Positions 25,010-33,779 are shown, numbered from the stretch's first letter. The stretch: DNA of 64,000 nt from Candidatus Gastranaerophilales bacterium (GCA_944325945.1 CALVBW010000017.1:1-64000), one strand, 5' to 3'. The notes: generated by a model not told the origin, from the letters alone. Made by a program: numbers and translations.

Positions 25010-25759
25010 TTAACTGATTCTCTGGAACATATAACCGATACCGCGTGCCGTCAAAATCAATTCCGGATTTGCAGGATCGGATTCCAATTTAGAACGCAAT
25101 CTTGAAATATGCACGTCAACCACACGGGTGTCAATTCTGTGATCTGGCGGATAAGCCCAAACATGCTGCAATATTTCATTTCTTGAAAATGCTTGACCTG
25201 AATTATTAACAAGCAGTTCCAAAAGGCTGAATTCCATACCTGTCAATCTGATTCGTTCATTTTTTCTGAACACTTGACGACGTGCCGTATCAATTTTTAT
25301 ATTACCGGTCGTAATTACATTTTTAGTAACCTTGCCTGTCGGAGCTGAAATTTCACGGTTATTTGTACGTCTTAAAACCGCTTTAACACGGGCTTCCAAT
25401 TCTTTCGGGCTAAAAGGTTTGATAACATAATCATCAGCACCGAGTTCAAGACCCGTAATTCTTTCGGAAACATCACCAAGAGCTGTCAAAATTATAATAG
25501 GAACATCTGAAGATCTTCTTATTTCTCTTGTTACACCGTAGCCGTCCATTTTCGGCATCATAACGTCTAATACTACCAGATCAGGATTGTATTTATTAAA
25601 GGCATTAACGGTTTCTTCACCGTCTTGAGCGGTATAAACATCATATCCTGCCATTTTTAAACGTGTTTCAAGAATACGTCTGATACTTGCTTCATCATCT
25701 GCCAGCAAAATACGCTGACGATCTTCTGTTTCATTTGGCATTTCAGCATTTTCTGTCAT
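25010..25759 (-). CDS. OmpR/PhoB-family response regulator, RpaB-like
   Basis: 249 residues. Receiver: acidic pocket Asp21-Asp22, phosphoacceptor Asp65 (VVLDVMMPKMDGYGV), Thr92 and Lys114 (KPFSPKELEAR). C-terminal winged helix: RIRLTGMEFSLLELL, SRNEILQHVWAYPPDHRIDTRVVDVHISRLRSKLE, then ELILTARGIGYMFQ. The phrases ASIRRILETRL, TALGDVSERITGLELGADDY and LTGMEFSLLELL match cyanobacterial RpaB closely from memory. RpaB is the essential regulator of light and redox stress and photosystem genes there; this organism has no photosynthesis genes visible. No histidine kinase is adjacent. Shine-Dalgarno AAGGA before the ATG. Confidence 0.92.
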   Translation of the reverse strand: MTENAEMPNETEDRQRILLADDEASIRRILETRLKMAGYDVYTAQDGEETVNAFNKYNPDLVVLDVMMPKMDGYGVTREIRRSSDVPIIILTALGDVSERITGLELGADDYVIKPFSPKELEARVKAVLRRTNNREISAPTGKVTKNVITTGNIKIDTARRQVFRKNERIRLTGMEFSLLELLVNNSGQAFSRNEILQHVWAYPPDHRIDTRVVDVHISRLRSKLESDPANPELILTARGIGYMFQRIS

Positions 25760-25901
25760 AGTCTTTTCCTTACATTATAAATCTTACACCACTAACTTTA
25801 AAAAAAATATTACAAATTATTTATTTTTTTGTATTTTTATAACGATATATTAACCTAAGTAAAGAAAAATTGCAAGTACTTTTTTATTAAAAATACAATT
25901 T

Positions 25902-26633
25902 TTAAAGCTGAGAAGCTACAATTTTTCTGAATTTTTCAAGATCTTCAACAGTATCAATACCAACAGGTGTAAAATCAACAACACTTGTTTTAATTTTCAT
26001 ACCGTTTTGCAAAGCTCTAAGCTGTTCAAGACTTTCAGAAAGTTCAAGAGAAGTCTGCGGCAGATTAGTCATTTTTTTCAAAGCTTCGCGCTTATAGCCG
26101 TAAATTCCGAGGTGCCCGTAGAACGTTGCATGACCTTCATTACGTTCAAAAGGAATTTTAGAACGTGAAAAATAAAGCGCATATCCGTTGTTATCGACGA
26201 CACATTTGACAAGATTCGGATTTTCAATATCCTTTTTATCGCGCAGAACTCTGATTAAAGTTGAAATATCTGCATTATCGTCATCACGTACGCATCTGAT
26301 AACCTCGTCAATGCTTTCCGGTCTAATCAAAGGCTCATCCCCTTGAAGATTAACAACATAATCAATTTCAGGGTGTCTGTCCATAACCTCCTGGATTCTG
26401 TCACTGCCGCAATTATGGGTTTCGGAGGTCATTTCTGCTTCCGCACCGAACAAAAGACATGTAGTTAAAATTTCCTCATTATCTGTTGCAACGATTACAC
26501 GATCCGCAAGGGATGCTTTAACTGCTTTTTCAAAAACCCACTGAATAATAGGTTTTCCATTAACTTCTATCAACGGTTTTCCTTTTAAACGGCTGGAACC
26601 GTAACGCGCCGGAATTATAATTGCTGTTGTCAT
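25902..26633 (-). CDS. kdsB: 3-deoxy-manno-octulosonate (Kdo) cytidylyltransferase
   Basis: 243 residues from ATG 26633 (the frame opens earlier at 26660 but MTTAIIIPARYGSSRLKGKPL is the normal KdsB start). Motifs: IPARYGSSRLKGKPL (CTP binding), ATDNEEI, VVNLQGDEPLI with the metal-binding Asp, and FERNEGHATFYGHLGIYGYK. Activates Kdo for addition to lipid A. Overlaps prmA by 4 bases (ATGA). Confidence 0.95.
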   Translation of the reverse strand: MTTAIIIPARYGSSRLKGKPLIEVNGKPIIQWVFEKAVKASLADRVIVATDNEEILTTCLLFGAEAEMTSETHNCGSDRIQEVMDRHPEIDYVVNLQGDEPLIRPESIDEVIRCVRDDDNADISTLIRVLRDKKDIENPNLVKCVVDNNGYALYFSRSKIPFERNEGHATFYGHLGIYGYKREALKKMTNLPQTSLELSESLEQLRALQNGMKIKTSVVDFTPVGIDTVEDLEKFRKIVASQL

Positions 26634-27523
26634 TTTTTCCTCACTACAAACGCAGTCCACTGATTCATGTGAACTTCTTCTACTAATATTAAATCACGTT
26701 TTTTAATTGAATCCAGCACAACCTGTTTTTTCTCATCCAGAATTCCGCTCAAAACAAGCATTCCGCCTGAATTCATAATATTTTTCAAATCCTGCATTAT
26801 TTCAGCCAGAACATTATGCAAAATATTTGCCAGAACAAAATCAAATTTTTGTGTAATTTTGTCTGTCGTATTAAGCTCAAAATCACATTTAACACAATTT
26901 TTTGCGGCATTTTCGCACGCCACATCAATAACTGATTCATCATTATCACAGCCATAAACGTAAGACGCGCCGAATTTAGACGCACAAATTGCAAGAATGC
27001 CAGAACCTGTACCGATGTCAGCGACTTTTGCGTTACGCGGCATATATTTTTCAATCATTTTCATGCACAATTGAGTAGTTGCATGAGTTCCGGTACCGAA
27101 AGCACAGCCTGGTTCAAGCCTGATTACAACCTCGTCCGGAGATTTCGGCGAATATTCAATCCAATCAGGCACAACGGTAATTTTATCGGAAACATGTGTT
27201 ACATCCCACTTTTCTTTCCATTTTTTAGACCAATCCTGATTTTCTTTTTCAACAAAAGAATACTCCCAGCTGCCAAGATCTTCATCAGAAAATCCGCGGG
27301 ATACAAGAATACTACGCTGCTCATTTAAAAAAGTGCTTACATCAGCATTTTTAGTCAAAAAGACCTTTAAAGTACCCTCAGTTGTGGATACCATTTCAAG
27401 ATCTTTGTAAGCCTCTTCCGCCAGAACAACCCCTTCGCAGGGCAAATTTTCAAAACAAAGTTCCGAAATCACATCTGCCATTTCAGGATTAACTTTTATT
27501 GACAACTCGTAATAATTTTGCAT
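26630..27523 (-). CDS. prmA: Ribosomal protein L11 methyltransferase
   Basis: 297 residues, standard for PrmA. N-terminal substrate-recognition domain, then RLEPGCAFGTGTHATTQLCM and the SAM motif VADIGTGSGILAICASKFGA, then DFVLANILHNVLAEI (NIL catalytic-type motif). Methylates L11. Between accA and kdsB in one minus-strand operon. Confidence 0.95.
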   Translation of the reverse strand: MQNYYELSIKVNPEMADVISELCFENLPCEGVVLAEEAYKDLEMVSTTEGTLKVFLTKNADVSTFLNEQRSILVSRGFSDEDLGSWEYSFVEKENQDWSKKWKEKWDVTHVSDKITVVPDWIEYSPKSPDEVVIRLEPGCAFGTGTHATTQLCMKMIEKYMPRNAKVADIGTGSGILAICASKFGASYVYGCDNDESVIDVACENAAKNCVKCDFELNTTDKITQKFDFVLANILHNVLAEIMQDLKNIMNSGGMLVLSGILDEKKQVVLDSIKKRDLILVEEVHMNQWTAFVVRKK

Positions 27524-27535
27524 TTTTATCCCTGA

Positions 27536-28489
27536 TTATTCAATAAAAGCGCCCATTTTTCTGAACTTTTGATACCGCATAGATTTCAATTCGGCGCCCG
27601 AGTATTTGTTCAACTCATCTAAAGCACCAATAATAGTGCGTTTCATCTCATCAGCCATAAGCTCATAATTTGTATGAGCACCACCGACAGGTTCGCTAAT
27701 CGCGCCGTCAATTATATCAAATTTCATCAAATCAGGTGCGGTAATTTTAAGCGCTTCAGCAGCTTCATTATTTTTGGAAGCATCACGCCAGAGAATTGAC
27801 GCGCAGCCTTCAGGTGAAATAACCGTATAATAGGCGTGTTCAAGCAAATAAACTTTATTTGCCACAGCCAGACCCAATGCACCGCCTGAGCAGCCTTCAC
27901 CTGTAATGATAGCAATAACAGGCACTTCCAATTTTGCCATTTCGCGTAAATTTACAGCTATCGCAGACCCCTGACCTTTTTCTTCCGCACTGATACCCGG
28001 ATAAGCGCCCGGAGTATCAATAATCGTTACAATCGGAATATTGAATTTGTTGGCATGCTTAAACAATCTAAGCGCTTTTCTGTAACCTTCAGGCTGGGGC
28101 ATACCGAAATTATATTCCAAATTTTCCTTAGTTGATTTGCCTTTCATAGTACCGACAATCATAACCGGATGACCGTCAAGTCTTGCGAGTCCGCCTATAA
28201 TTGCTCTGTCGTCCATACCTTCTCTGTCGCCGTGAAGTTCAACAAAATCCGTACACATCAAACCAACGTAATCCAAGAAATTAGGTCGTTCCGGATGACG
28301 CGCGATTTGCATTTTCTGAGACGGTTTAAGGTTTGAATACAATTCCTTTCTGTAATCATCCGCCTGCTGTTCAAACGTTTCTATTTCTTTATCTAAATCC
28401 ATGCCGGACTCCAAACTTATTTTTTTTAGTTCCTCAATCTTTTCCTGAATTTCCATAATAGGCTTTTCAAAATCCAAAATTGTAGACAT
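27536..28489 (-). CDS. accA: Acetyl-CoA carboxylase carboxyltransferase subunit alpha
   Basis: 317 residues, typical for AccA. LDYVGLMCTDFVELHGDREGMDD, TMKGKSTKEN, FNIPIVTIIDTPGAYPGISAEEKGQG, and EGCSGGALGLAVANKV form the crotonase-like active site. With AccD it transfers the carboxyl group from biotin to acetyl-CoA, the first step of fatty-acid synthesis. 12 bases after accD. Confidence 0.97.
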   Translation of the reverse strand: MSTILDFEKPIMEIQEKIEELKKISLESGMDLDKEIETFEQQADDYRKELYSNLKPSQKMQIARHPERPNFLDYVGLMCTDFVELHGDREGMDDRAIIGGLARLDGHPVMIVGTMKGKSTKENLEYNFGMPQPEGYRKALRLFKHANKFNIPIVTIIDTPGAYPGISAEEKGQGSAIAVNLREMAKLEVPVIAIITGEGCSGGALGLAVANKVYLLEHAYYTVISPEGCASILWRDASKNNEAAEALKITAPDLMKFDIIDGAISEPVGGAHTNYELMADEMKRTIIGALDELNKYSGAELKSMRYQKFRKMGAFIE

Positions 28490-28501
28490 TTATTACCTCA
28501 A

Positions 28502-29374
28502 CTAACCTATACTGTGCATTGACAAAATATTTGCCAGTGTACTTCTTAAATCTTTACGGGCGGACACAACATCAACCTGACCGTATTTCAACAAATATTC
28601 AGCAGTCTGAAAATCAGACGGAAGTTTTTGCCTGATAGTCTGCTCAATAACCCTTCTGCCGGCGAATCCTATTCTTGCGCCCTGTTCAGCGACAATAATA
28701 TCGCCGAGGGTTCCGAAACTTGCCGTAACACCGCCGAATGTAGGTTCAGTCAGCAAGTTTATATACAAGAGTTTTTCGTCATCAAGTTTTGCACAAGCGC
28801 AGGAAGTTTTTGCCATCTGCATAAGACTCAACGCACTTTCCTGCATTCTTGCACCGCCTGAGGACGTAATTGTCAAAACAGGGAGACGAAGTTCAATCGC
28901 CTTTTCAATAATTCTTGTGACTTTTTCGCCGACAACACTTCCCATAGAGCCGCCCATAAAATCAAAATCCATAATTGCTACTGCGACTTTATTTCCTTCA
29001 ATTGAGCCGATACCGGTTACAACAGCCTCATCCAGACCTGTTTTTTCATGAGCCCTTTTTAATCTGTCTTTATAAGGCTCAGTATCGACAAAATCAAGCG
29101 GATCCGTCGGTTTTATTTCTGAAAACAATTCTTCAAAAGAATTCTCATCAAACAATTGCTTAATACGTGTTCTGGCATTTATTCTAAAATGATAATCGCA
29201 CACCGGACAAACATACATATTTTCTTCTATATCAGATTTTAATAACTGTGCATCACAATGAACACATTTCGTCCATAAATCAGGATTTTCAACGACCTGA
29301 GCCGCTTTAGCTTCAAGCGCGCGGCGCTGTATTTGTGCCTCTTTACGTTTTTCAAACCAATCTTGAACTGTCAT
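28502..29374 (-). CDS. accD: Acetyl-CoA carboxylase carboxyltransferase subunit beta
   Basis: 290 residues. N-terminal zinc ribbon with Cys37, Cys40, Cys56 and Cys59. Crotonase fold with TDPLDFVDTEPYKDRL, DFDFMGGSMGSVVGEK, TSSGGARMQESALSLMQMAK, and PTFGGVTASFGTLGDI. First gene of accD-accA-prmA-kdsB; GAGG ribosome-binding site. Confidence 0.97.
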   Translation of the reverse strand: MTVQDWFEKRKEAQIQRRALEAKAAQVVENPDLWTKCVHCDAQLLKSDIEENMYVCPVCDYHFRINARTRIKQLFDENSFEELFSEIKPTDPLDFVDTEPYKDRLKRAHEKTGLDEAVVTGIGSIEGNKVAVAIMDFDFMGGSMGSVVGEKVTRIIEKAIELRLPVLTITSSGGARMQESALSLMQMAKTSCACAKLDDEKLLYINLLTEPTFGGVTASFGTLGDIIVAEQGARIGFAGRRVIEQTIRQKLPSDFQTAEYLLKYGQVDVVSARKDLRSTLANILSMHSIG

Positions 29375-29477
29375 AATATTAAATTTTCCTCATATCCCAT
29401 AAAAACATTATACACAAAAAATAAAACATATCAACAAAGGTAGCAAATTTTAACATTTACGAACATTAAAAAAGCAT

Positions 29478-30185
29478 ATGAGAATAGCCCCGGTACAAAA
29501 TAATATTACATTCCAAAAGCTGATTTTAAAGCAGAAAAACGGAGTAAATATTCCCGAAAATTTGACCTGCGACTGCAGCAAAAATTCAAATATAACACTC
29601 AAAGAACAACGCTTTAACTATCAGAATAATTATGATGTTGATTTCTATGATAAGGAATTGAATTTGAATGCAAAAGAACATATAGGCATATATCCGGAAA
29701 TAAAGTATATGTTTGTCGACACAATGGATTCATATGACAGAAACCGCGGATTCGGCACCTGCATGCATCTTGTAAATATAATAGAAATGCTGGAAAACGA
29801 CATAGATAAAATCGAATTATATTCAACGCCTTCTGCAGTTGCATTTCATATAAAATGCGGTTTTAAACCTGACAGCACATGGGATGACGGACTTGCAATA
29901 AATATACAAAAAATACGAAATAACGCTTATCCCGAACTGAAAAAATACGCATACAATGCGGACAATTTGCTTAAAAATTTGGATTTAAGCAATAAAGATG
30001 CCGCCGCAAATCAATTACTGCTGGATTATATAAGTTCTGCCTGTATGACACTGGCAAAAGAAGAACTGAAATACCTTTGCAGTTTTCCGGTACATATGAA
30101 ACTAACTAAACAAGACATACTGGATAATAAAAATTACTATAATAACCTGTTTCAAACATACAAAATTGATTATCAAATAACCTAA
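29478..30185 (+). CDS. GNAT-like acetyltransferase-fold protein, unknown substrate
   Basis: 235 residues. MRIAPVQNNITFQKL start without a signal. The centre shows a weak GNAT signature: an acetyl-CoA loop-like RNRGFGTCMHLVNIIEML (about 93-110), then LYSTPSAVAFHIKCGFKP (about 121-138), the typical A-x-x-F/H-x-x-x-GF strand-helix of GNATs. The last 80 residues are helical and unfamiliar. Activity is plausible but unproven. Its stop overlaps the convergent matrixin gene by 4 bases. Confidence 0.6.
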   Translation: MRIAPVQNNITFQKLILKQKNGVNIPENLTCDCSKNSNITLKEQRFNYQNNYDVDFYDKELNLNAKEHIGIYPEIKYMFVDTMDSYDRNRGFGTCMHLVNIIEMLENDIDKIELYSTPSAVAFHIKCGFKPDSTWDDGLAINIQKIRNNAYPELKKYAYNADNLLKNLDLSNKDAAANQLLLDYISSACMTLAKEELKYLCSFPVHMKLTKQDILDNKNYYNNLFQTYKIDYQIT

Positions 30186-30961
30186 TTATCTTTGGGTCTG
30201 GATAAAAATTTACGCATATCCTCGGGAATTTTAACGTTTTGAATTGCGAGGTGATATTTTCTGAGATTTGCAATAGATTCCTGTTCATCAAGCAAATCAC
30301 GGCGCTGAATTTTTGGAGTCTGGCTTTGTGAATTCACTTTACCCGCGTGTTTTGCAATAACTTTAGCAATCATTTCATCAATATCCGCGCCGCTCACCTG
30401 ATATTTTGAAGCAACATCGTCAGCGGTAGACCCGTGAGGAAGAGAATAAAGCCAGTTCAACGTCAAAGCATCACACGGCGAAATTGATAAAATACCCTTC
30501 TGGTGCGGAGTATACATTATATCTTTCGGAAACGGACTGTGCCCGAGACCGACTGCATGCCCGATTTCATGCAAAATAGTATGATAGACCTCGCCGTCAT
30601 CCATGTAATCTCTGTGGATAAGCCCGTCAGTCAAACCTATACTGACTTCTGCGCTATACAAACGATTCGACGCATCATAATCAAAATAGCAGTGTCCAAG
30701 CGCCTTGCGCTCAACACGTTTCCAATCCACATTAATATTAGATTCCAAAAGCGTATTTACGACAGTAAACGAAACCTTGCCGCGGGTTGCCGCCTGCCAC
30801 GCATCAAGCGCACGCTTAACCATTGTGCGGTAGCGGCTGTCCTGCCCCTGTTTTGAATAAAATTTCATAGGTGCTATAAACACTTTCAACGGCATTTTAC
30901 ATGTCCAGCGCATAATTCTGCCGTTTCGTAAAGACTCTTGTAAATAAGTTTCCTTCTTCAT
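30182..30961 (-). CDS. Matrixin-type (M10-like) zinc metalloprotease
   Basis: 259 residues. Zinc motif HEIGHAVGLGH (His131, Glu132, His135, His141) and Met-turn DIMYT (Met149) define a metzincin of the matrixin type. There is no signal peptide or propeptide: the protein begins MKKETYLQESLRNGRIMRWTC and goes straight into the catalytic domain (about 20-165), followed by a 90-residue helical tail. Either it acts inside the cell or leaves by a non-Sec route. Predicted leaderless: TACAAT 6 bases before the ATG. Confidence 0.85.
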   Translation of the reverse strand: MKKETYLQESLRNGRIMRWTCKMPLKVFIAPMKFYSKQGQDSRYRTMVKRALDAWQAATRGKVSFTVVNTLLESNINVDWKRVERKALGHCYFDYDASNRLYSAEVSIGLTDGLIHRDYMDDGEVYHTILHEIGHAVGLGHSPFPKDIMYTPHQKGILSISPCDALTLNWLYSLPHGSTADDVASKYQVSGADIDEMIAKVIAKHAGKVNSQSQTPKIQRRDLLDEQESIANLRKYHLAIQNVKIPEDMRKFLSRPKDN

Positions 30962-30967
30962 ATTTTT

Positions 30968-30977
30968 ATTGTATAAT
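30968..30977. promoter_or_regulatory. Overlapping divergent -10 boxes (matrixin / ybaB-recR)
   Basis: Ten bases ATTGTATAAT hold TATAAT for the rightward ybaB-recR operon (30972-30977) and, on the other strand, TACAAT (30968-30973) for the leftward matrixin gene. The two boxes share two bases, so both promoters cannot be occupied at once. Confidence 0.55.
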
Positions 30978-31013
30978 AAAAATTGATACAGGGCTATAGG
31001 GAGGAAAAATCAC

Positions 31014-31346
31014 ATGAATATCATGCAAATGATGAAACAGGCTCAAAATTTACAAAAAAAGTTAAAAGAAACTCAAGATGAGCTTTCAAAAACCGAAGTA
31101 ACCGGCGAAGCTGCCGGCGGTGCCGTTGTTGTAACCTGCGACGGTCAGGGAAGATTTAAATCAATCAAACTAAAGCCGGAGGCACTAAATCCTGATGATC
31201 CGGAATCCGTTGATCCCGAAGTCGTTGAAATGGTTGAAGATATTGTTACAACAGCCATTTTGCAGGCAAGCATGAAAGCAACTGATTTAATGGAAAGCAA
31301 AATGAAATCCGTAACAGGCGGAATTAACATTCCGGGATTATTCTAA
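31014..31346 (+). CDS. YbaB/EbfC family nucleoid-associated protein
   Basis: 110 residues, usual size. MNIMQMMKQAQNLQKKLKETQDEL, TGEAAGGAVVVTCDGQGRF and the LKPEALNPDDPESVDPEVVEMVEDIV region are diagnostic of this DNA-binding dimer family. GGGAGG Shine-Dalgarno. Its stop overlaps the recR start by 1 base; ybaB-recR is a classical pair linked to recombination repair. Confidence 0.95.
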   Translation: MNIMQMMKQAQNLQKKLKETQDELSKTEVTGEAAGGAVVVTCDGQGRFKSIKLKPEALNPDDPESVDPEVVEMVEDIVTTAILQASMKATDLMESKMKSVTGGINIPGLF

Positions 31347-31942
31347 TGATTTATCCGAAATCCATTGCAACTTTAATAGAACACTTTCAAAAATTTCCGT
31401 CAATCGGACCAAAATCTGCGCAGCGGATGGCTTTTTACATGTTAAGAATGCCGGTGAGCGAGGTGGAAAAATTTGCGCGTGCAATGATTGAGGCAAAACA
31501 AAATACAAAAACCTGCGAAATATGTTTTAATATATCATCAGAGAGTCCATGCGAAATTTGCACATCTGCAACCCGCGACAGAACAACTATTTGTGTGGTT
31601 GCGGAAACAAAAGACTTAATTGCCGTTGAAAAAACTAACGAATACAAAGGGCTTTACCACGTTTTGCAGGGGCTTATATCGCCAATGGACGGTATCGGTG
31701 CTGACGATATAAGGATAAAAGAGCTTTTAAACCGGTTGACAGACGATAAAGTGCAGGAAATTATTCTTGCACTTCCGCCGTCAGTCGAAGGTGAAGCCAC
31801 TAGCCTTTATTTAACCAAACTTATAAAACCATTCGGAATAAAGATTTCACGTATAGCCTTCGGGCTTCCTGTCGGCGCTGATCTTGAATACGCCGACGAA
31901 ATCACCCTTGCTAAAGCCATTGAAGGCAGGCACGAAATTTAG
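31346..31942 (+). CDS. recR: Recombination protein RecR
   Basis: 198 residues. N-terminal helix-hairpin-helix (FQKFPSIGPKSAQRMAFYML), a four-Cys zinc finger (CEICFNISSESPCEIC), then a Toprim domain (ICVVAETKDLIAVEKTNEYKG) and the C-terminal AFGLPVGADLEYADEITL. Works with RecF/RecO in loading RecA. Stop overlaps the convergent pilin-like gene by 4 bases. Confidence 0.97.
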   Translation: MIYPKSIATLIEHFQKFPSIGPKSAQRMAFYMLRMPVSEVEKFARAMIEAKQNTKTCEICFNISSESPCEICTSATRDRTTICVVAETKDLIAVEKTNEYKGLYHVLQGLISPMDGIGADDIRIKELLNRLTDDKVQEIILALPPSVEGEATSLYLTKLIKPFGIKISRIAFGLPVGADLEYADEITLAKAIEGRHEI

Positions 31943-32640
31943 AATTTCCACGGATAATCATCTGGAATTTTCCAATTATTTTGTGCTATTAACGCTATGC
32001 AGCCGTGACGGAATGTATTGGCTGTATTGGAGCAAGATGTCATACATAGTGATCTTGACTGATCTATCCACGCCGGCTGAATACTGTTTTTCTCATAATT
32101 GTATGTGAATAAAAATGAATGTATACCGTCAAAATTTTCAGGACCACAGTTATTTTCAAAATCCAAACAATAAAATATCCAGTAATCGCCCCCTGCTGTC
32201 ACATAAGTATAAAATCCGCTTCCGTCATCAAATTCAGCCCAATAATAGTAATTATGCGTTCCTTCGTCCTTTAATGATTTTATATGCTTAAATATATTAT
32301 TTTGGAACCAAGTTTGAGCTGTTTCACTTCTGGATTCATTTGAAGAATCTTCACCAAAGCCTTTAGACGTCGGAGGCATACCGTTGTTTTTCACTGTAGA
32401 CAGCCCGAGTGCTTGATTCATCACAGAATTAAAACGCACCAGCTTGGTTTCCACAACTTTTTTATTGTAACTGTGAATAAGCGTCGGAATTGTCATTGCT
32501 GCTACAATGCCTATAATACCAAGTGTTATTAAAACTTCAGCCAAAGTAAACGCGGCACGACGAATATTAGCAGACATGTCTACGTGCGTAGCACCCTCGG
32601 CGAGGGTGAAGGCGGCTTTTTTGTCGGTAACTTTTCCCAA
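31939..32640 (-). CDS. Type IV pilin-like protein with duplicated signal motif (locus 2)
   Basis: The readable frame is 233 residues, opening at TTG 32640. The start is unsure: ATG 32576 is an alternative and neither has a good Shine-Dalgarno. The prepilin motif occurs twice, KKAAFTLAEG then RRAAFTLAEVLITLGIIGIVAAM, with different codons (the first copy is GC-rich and contains a palindrome). A secreted domain ends in NWKIPDDYPWKF, the family's usual end. A strong Shine-Dalgarno, ATG and G9 leader lie upstream at 32719, as at the other two loci, but here no tract length alone joins it to this frame. Confidence 0.75.
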   Translation of the reverse strand: MGKVTDKKAAFTLAEGATHVDMSANIRRAAFTLAEVLITLGIIGIVAAMTIPTLIHSYNKKVVETKLVRFNSVMNQALGLSTVKNNGMPPTSKGFGEDSSNESRSETAQTWFQNNIFKHIKSLKDEGTHNYYYWAEFDDGSGFYTYVTAGGDYWIFYCLDFENNCGPENFDGIHSFLFTYNYEKNSIQPAWIDQSRSLCMTSCSNTANTFRHGCIALIAQNNWKIPDDYPWKF

Positions 32641-32671
32641 AATATACCGCCAAAACCCTTGTCCAGTCTAT

Positions 32672-32719
32672 CTAGGAGAGTCGCCCCCCCCCGATGGTTT
32701 TAAACTTACTTTTTTTCAT
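32672..32719 (-). CDS. 15-codon leader ORF with G9 tract, locus 2
   Basis: AAGGAGG at 32726-32732 precedes ATG 32719. It reads MKKSKFKTIGGGRLS and stops at TAG (32672-32674). After the stop, the sequence is nearly identical to locus 3 for about 30 bases (GGACAAGGGTTTTGGCGGTA). Confidence 0.65.
   Translation of the reverse strand: MKKSKFKTIGGGRLS
32684..32692 (-). repeat. Poly-G tract (G9 on the coding strand), locus 2
   Basis: Nine Gs in the same position relative to the leader ATG as at the other two loci. Confidence 0.95.
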
Positions 32720-32776
32720 GGCATTCCTCCTTACAATACAAAAATATTATCATATATTTTCTAATCATGCAACTGA

Positions 32777-32805
32777 TTGCAATATGTTCATAAATAATAT
32801 AAAAT
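32777..32805 (+). promoter_or_regulatory. Promoter of the ABC ATPase gene (leaderless)
   Basis: TTGCAA (32777-32782), 17-base spacer, TAAAAT (32800-32805), then 7 bases to ATG 32813. No Shine-Dalgarno. Confidence 0.6.
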
Positions 32806-32812
32806 TAGCAAT

Positions 32813-33778
32813 ATGGCACTGTTAAATATTGAAAATTTATCTGTAGAATACAAATCCAAACGCGGGATAACAGGCAAAACCGAAACAATTCATGCCGTGA
32901 ATAATATTTCGCTTGAAATTAATAAAGGAGAAATTCTTGCAGTTGCTGGAGAATCCGGCTGCGGCAAATCAACTCTCGCAAAAGCCATAATGCTTCTTGA
33001 AAATGCATGCGGAGGAAAAATCATTTTTGAAGGAAAAAATGTCTTAAAAATGAATAAGGCAGAATTAAAATGTTTTCGCCAAAAGGTACAAATGATTTTT
33101 CAAAATCCTTATGCAAGCTTAAATCCGAAAATGAAAATTTTCGACACTCTGGCAGAACCGTTAAAAATCAATACAGATCTGACAAATGAACAAATAAAAA
33201 AAACAGTAATTGATACGGCATGCAAAGCAGGACTTGATGAAGAATGCCTGAAACTTTATCCGCACGAATTTTCAGGCGGTCAAAGACAGAGGATTGCAAT
33301 AGCCCGCGCGCTTATTTTAAACCCTGAATTTATACTGGCAGATGAACCCGTGAGCGCCCTGGATGTAAGTATTCAAGCACAGATTATCAACCTTTTAAAA
33401 CAATTAAAAGATGATTATAATTTAACATTTTTATTCATTTCACATGATTTGAGCGTGATTAAATACTTATCCGACAGGGTTGCCGTGATGTACCTTGGAG
33501 AAATAGTCGAAATCGGTACAACCGACGAAATTTTCTTCACGCCTGAACACCCTTATACAAAAGCTTTATTAAGTTCTGTTCCGCAGATAACAAAAACCGG
33601 TGACGAAAAGATTATTCTTGAAGGAGATCTGCCGTCGCCCGCTGATTTACCTCAAGGGTGTAAATTTCACACACGCTGCCCGTATTGCATGCCGGTTTGC
33701 CGCGAAAAAATGCCCGACGAAACCCGAATTACGGATACACACTATGTAAAATGCTTTTTGGCAAAATCCATGATATAA
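32813..33778 (+). CDS. Oligopeptide/dipeptide ABC transporter ATPase (OppF/DppF type)
   Basis: 321 residues. Walker A GESGCGKST, Q-loop QMIFQNPYASLNPKM, ABC signature FSGGQRQRIAIARAL, Walker B FILADEPVSALD, and His-loop FISHDLSVI. The C-terminal oligo_HPY extension has FHTRCPYCMPVC. It normally pairs with OppD and two permeases, none of which are adjacent. Followed 8 bases later by smpB. Confidence 0.93.
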   Translation: MALLNIENLSVEYKSKRGITGKTETIHAVNNISLEINKGEILAVAGESGCGKSTLAKAIMLLENACGGKIIFEGKNVLKMNKAELKCFRQKVQMIFQNPYASLNPKMKIFDTLAEPLKINTDLTNEQIKKTVIDTACKAGLDEECLKLYPHEFSGGQRQRIAIARALILNPEFILADEPVSALDVSIQAQIINLLKQLKDDYNLTFLFISHDLSVIKYLSDRVAVMYLGEIVEIGTTDEIFFTPEHPYTKALLSSVPQITKTGDEKIILEGDLPSPADLPQGCKFHTRCPYCMPVCREKMPDETRITDTHYVKCFLAKSMI

Positions 33779-33779
33779 T
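33771..33779 (+). promoter_or_regulatory. Extended -10 of smpB (leaderless)
   Basis: TGA-TATAAT (box 33774-33779), 6 bases before the smpB ATG. It overlaps the stop codon of the upstream ATPase gene. Confidence 0.55.
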
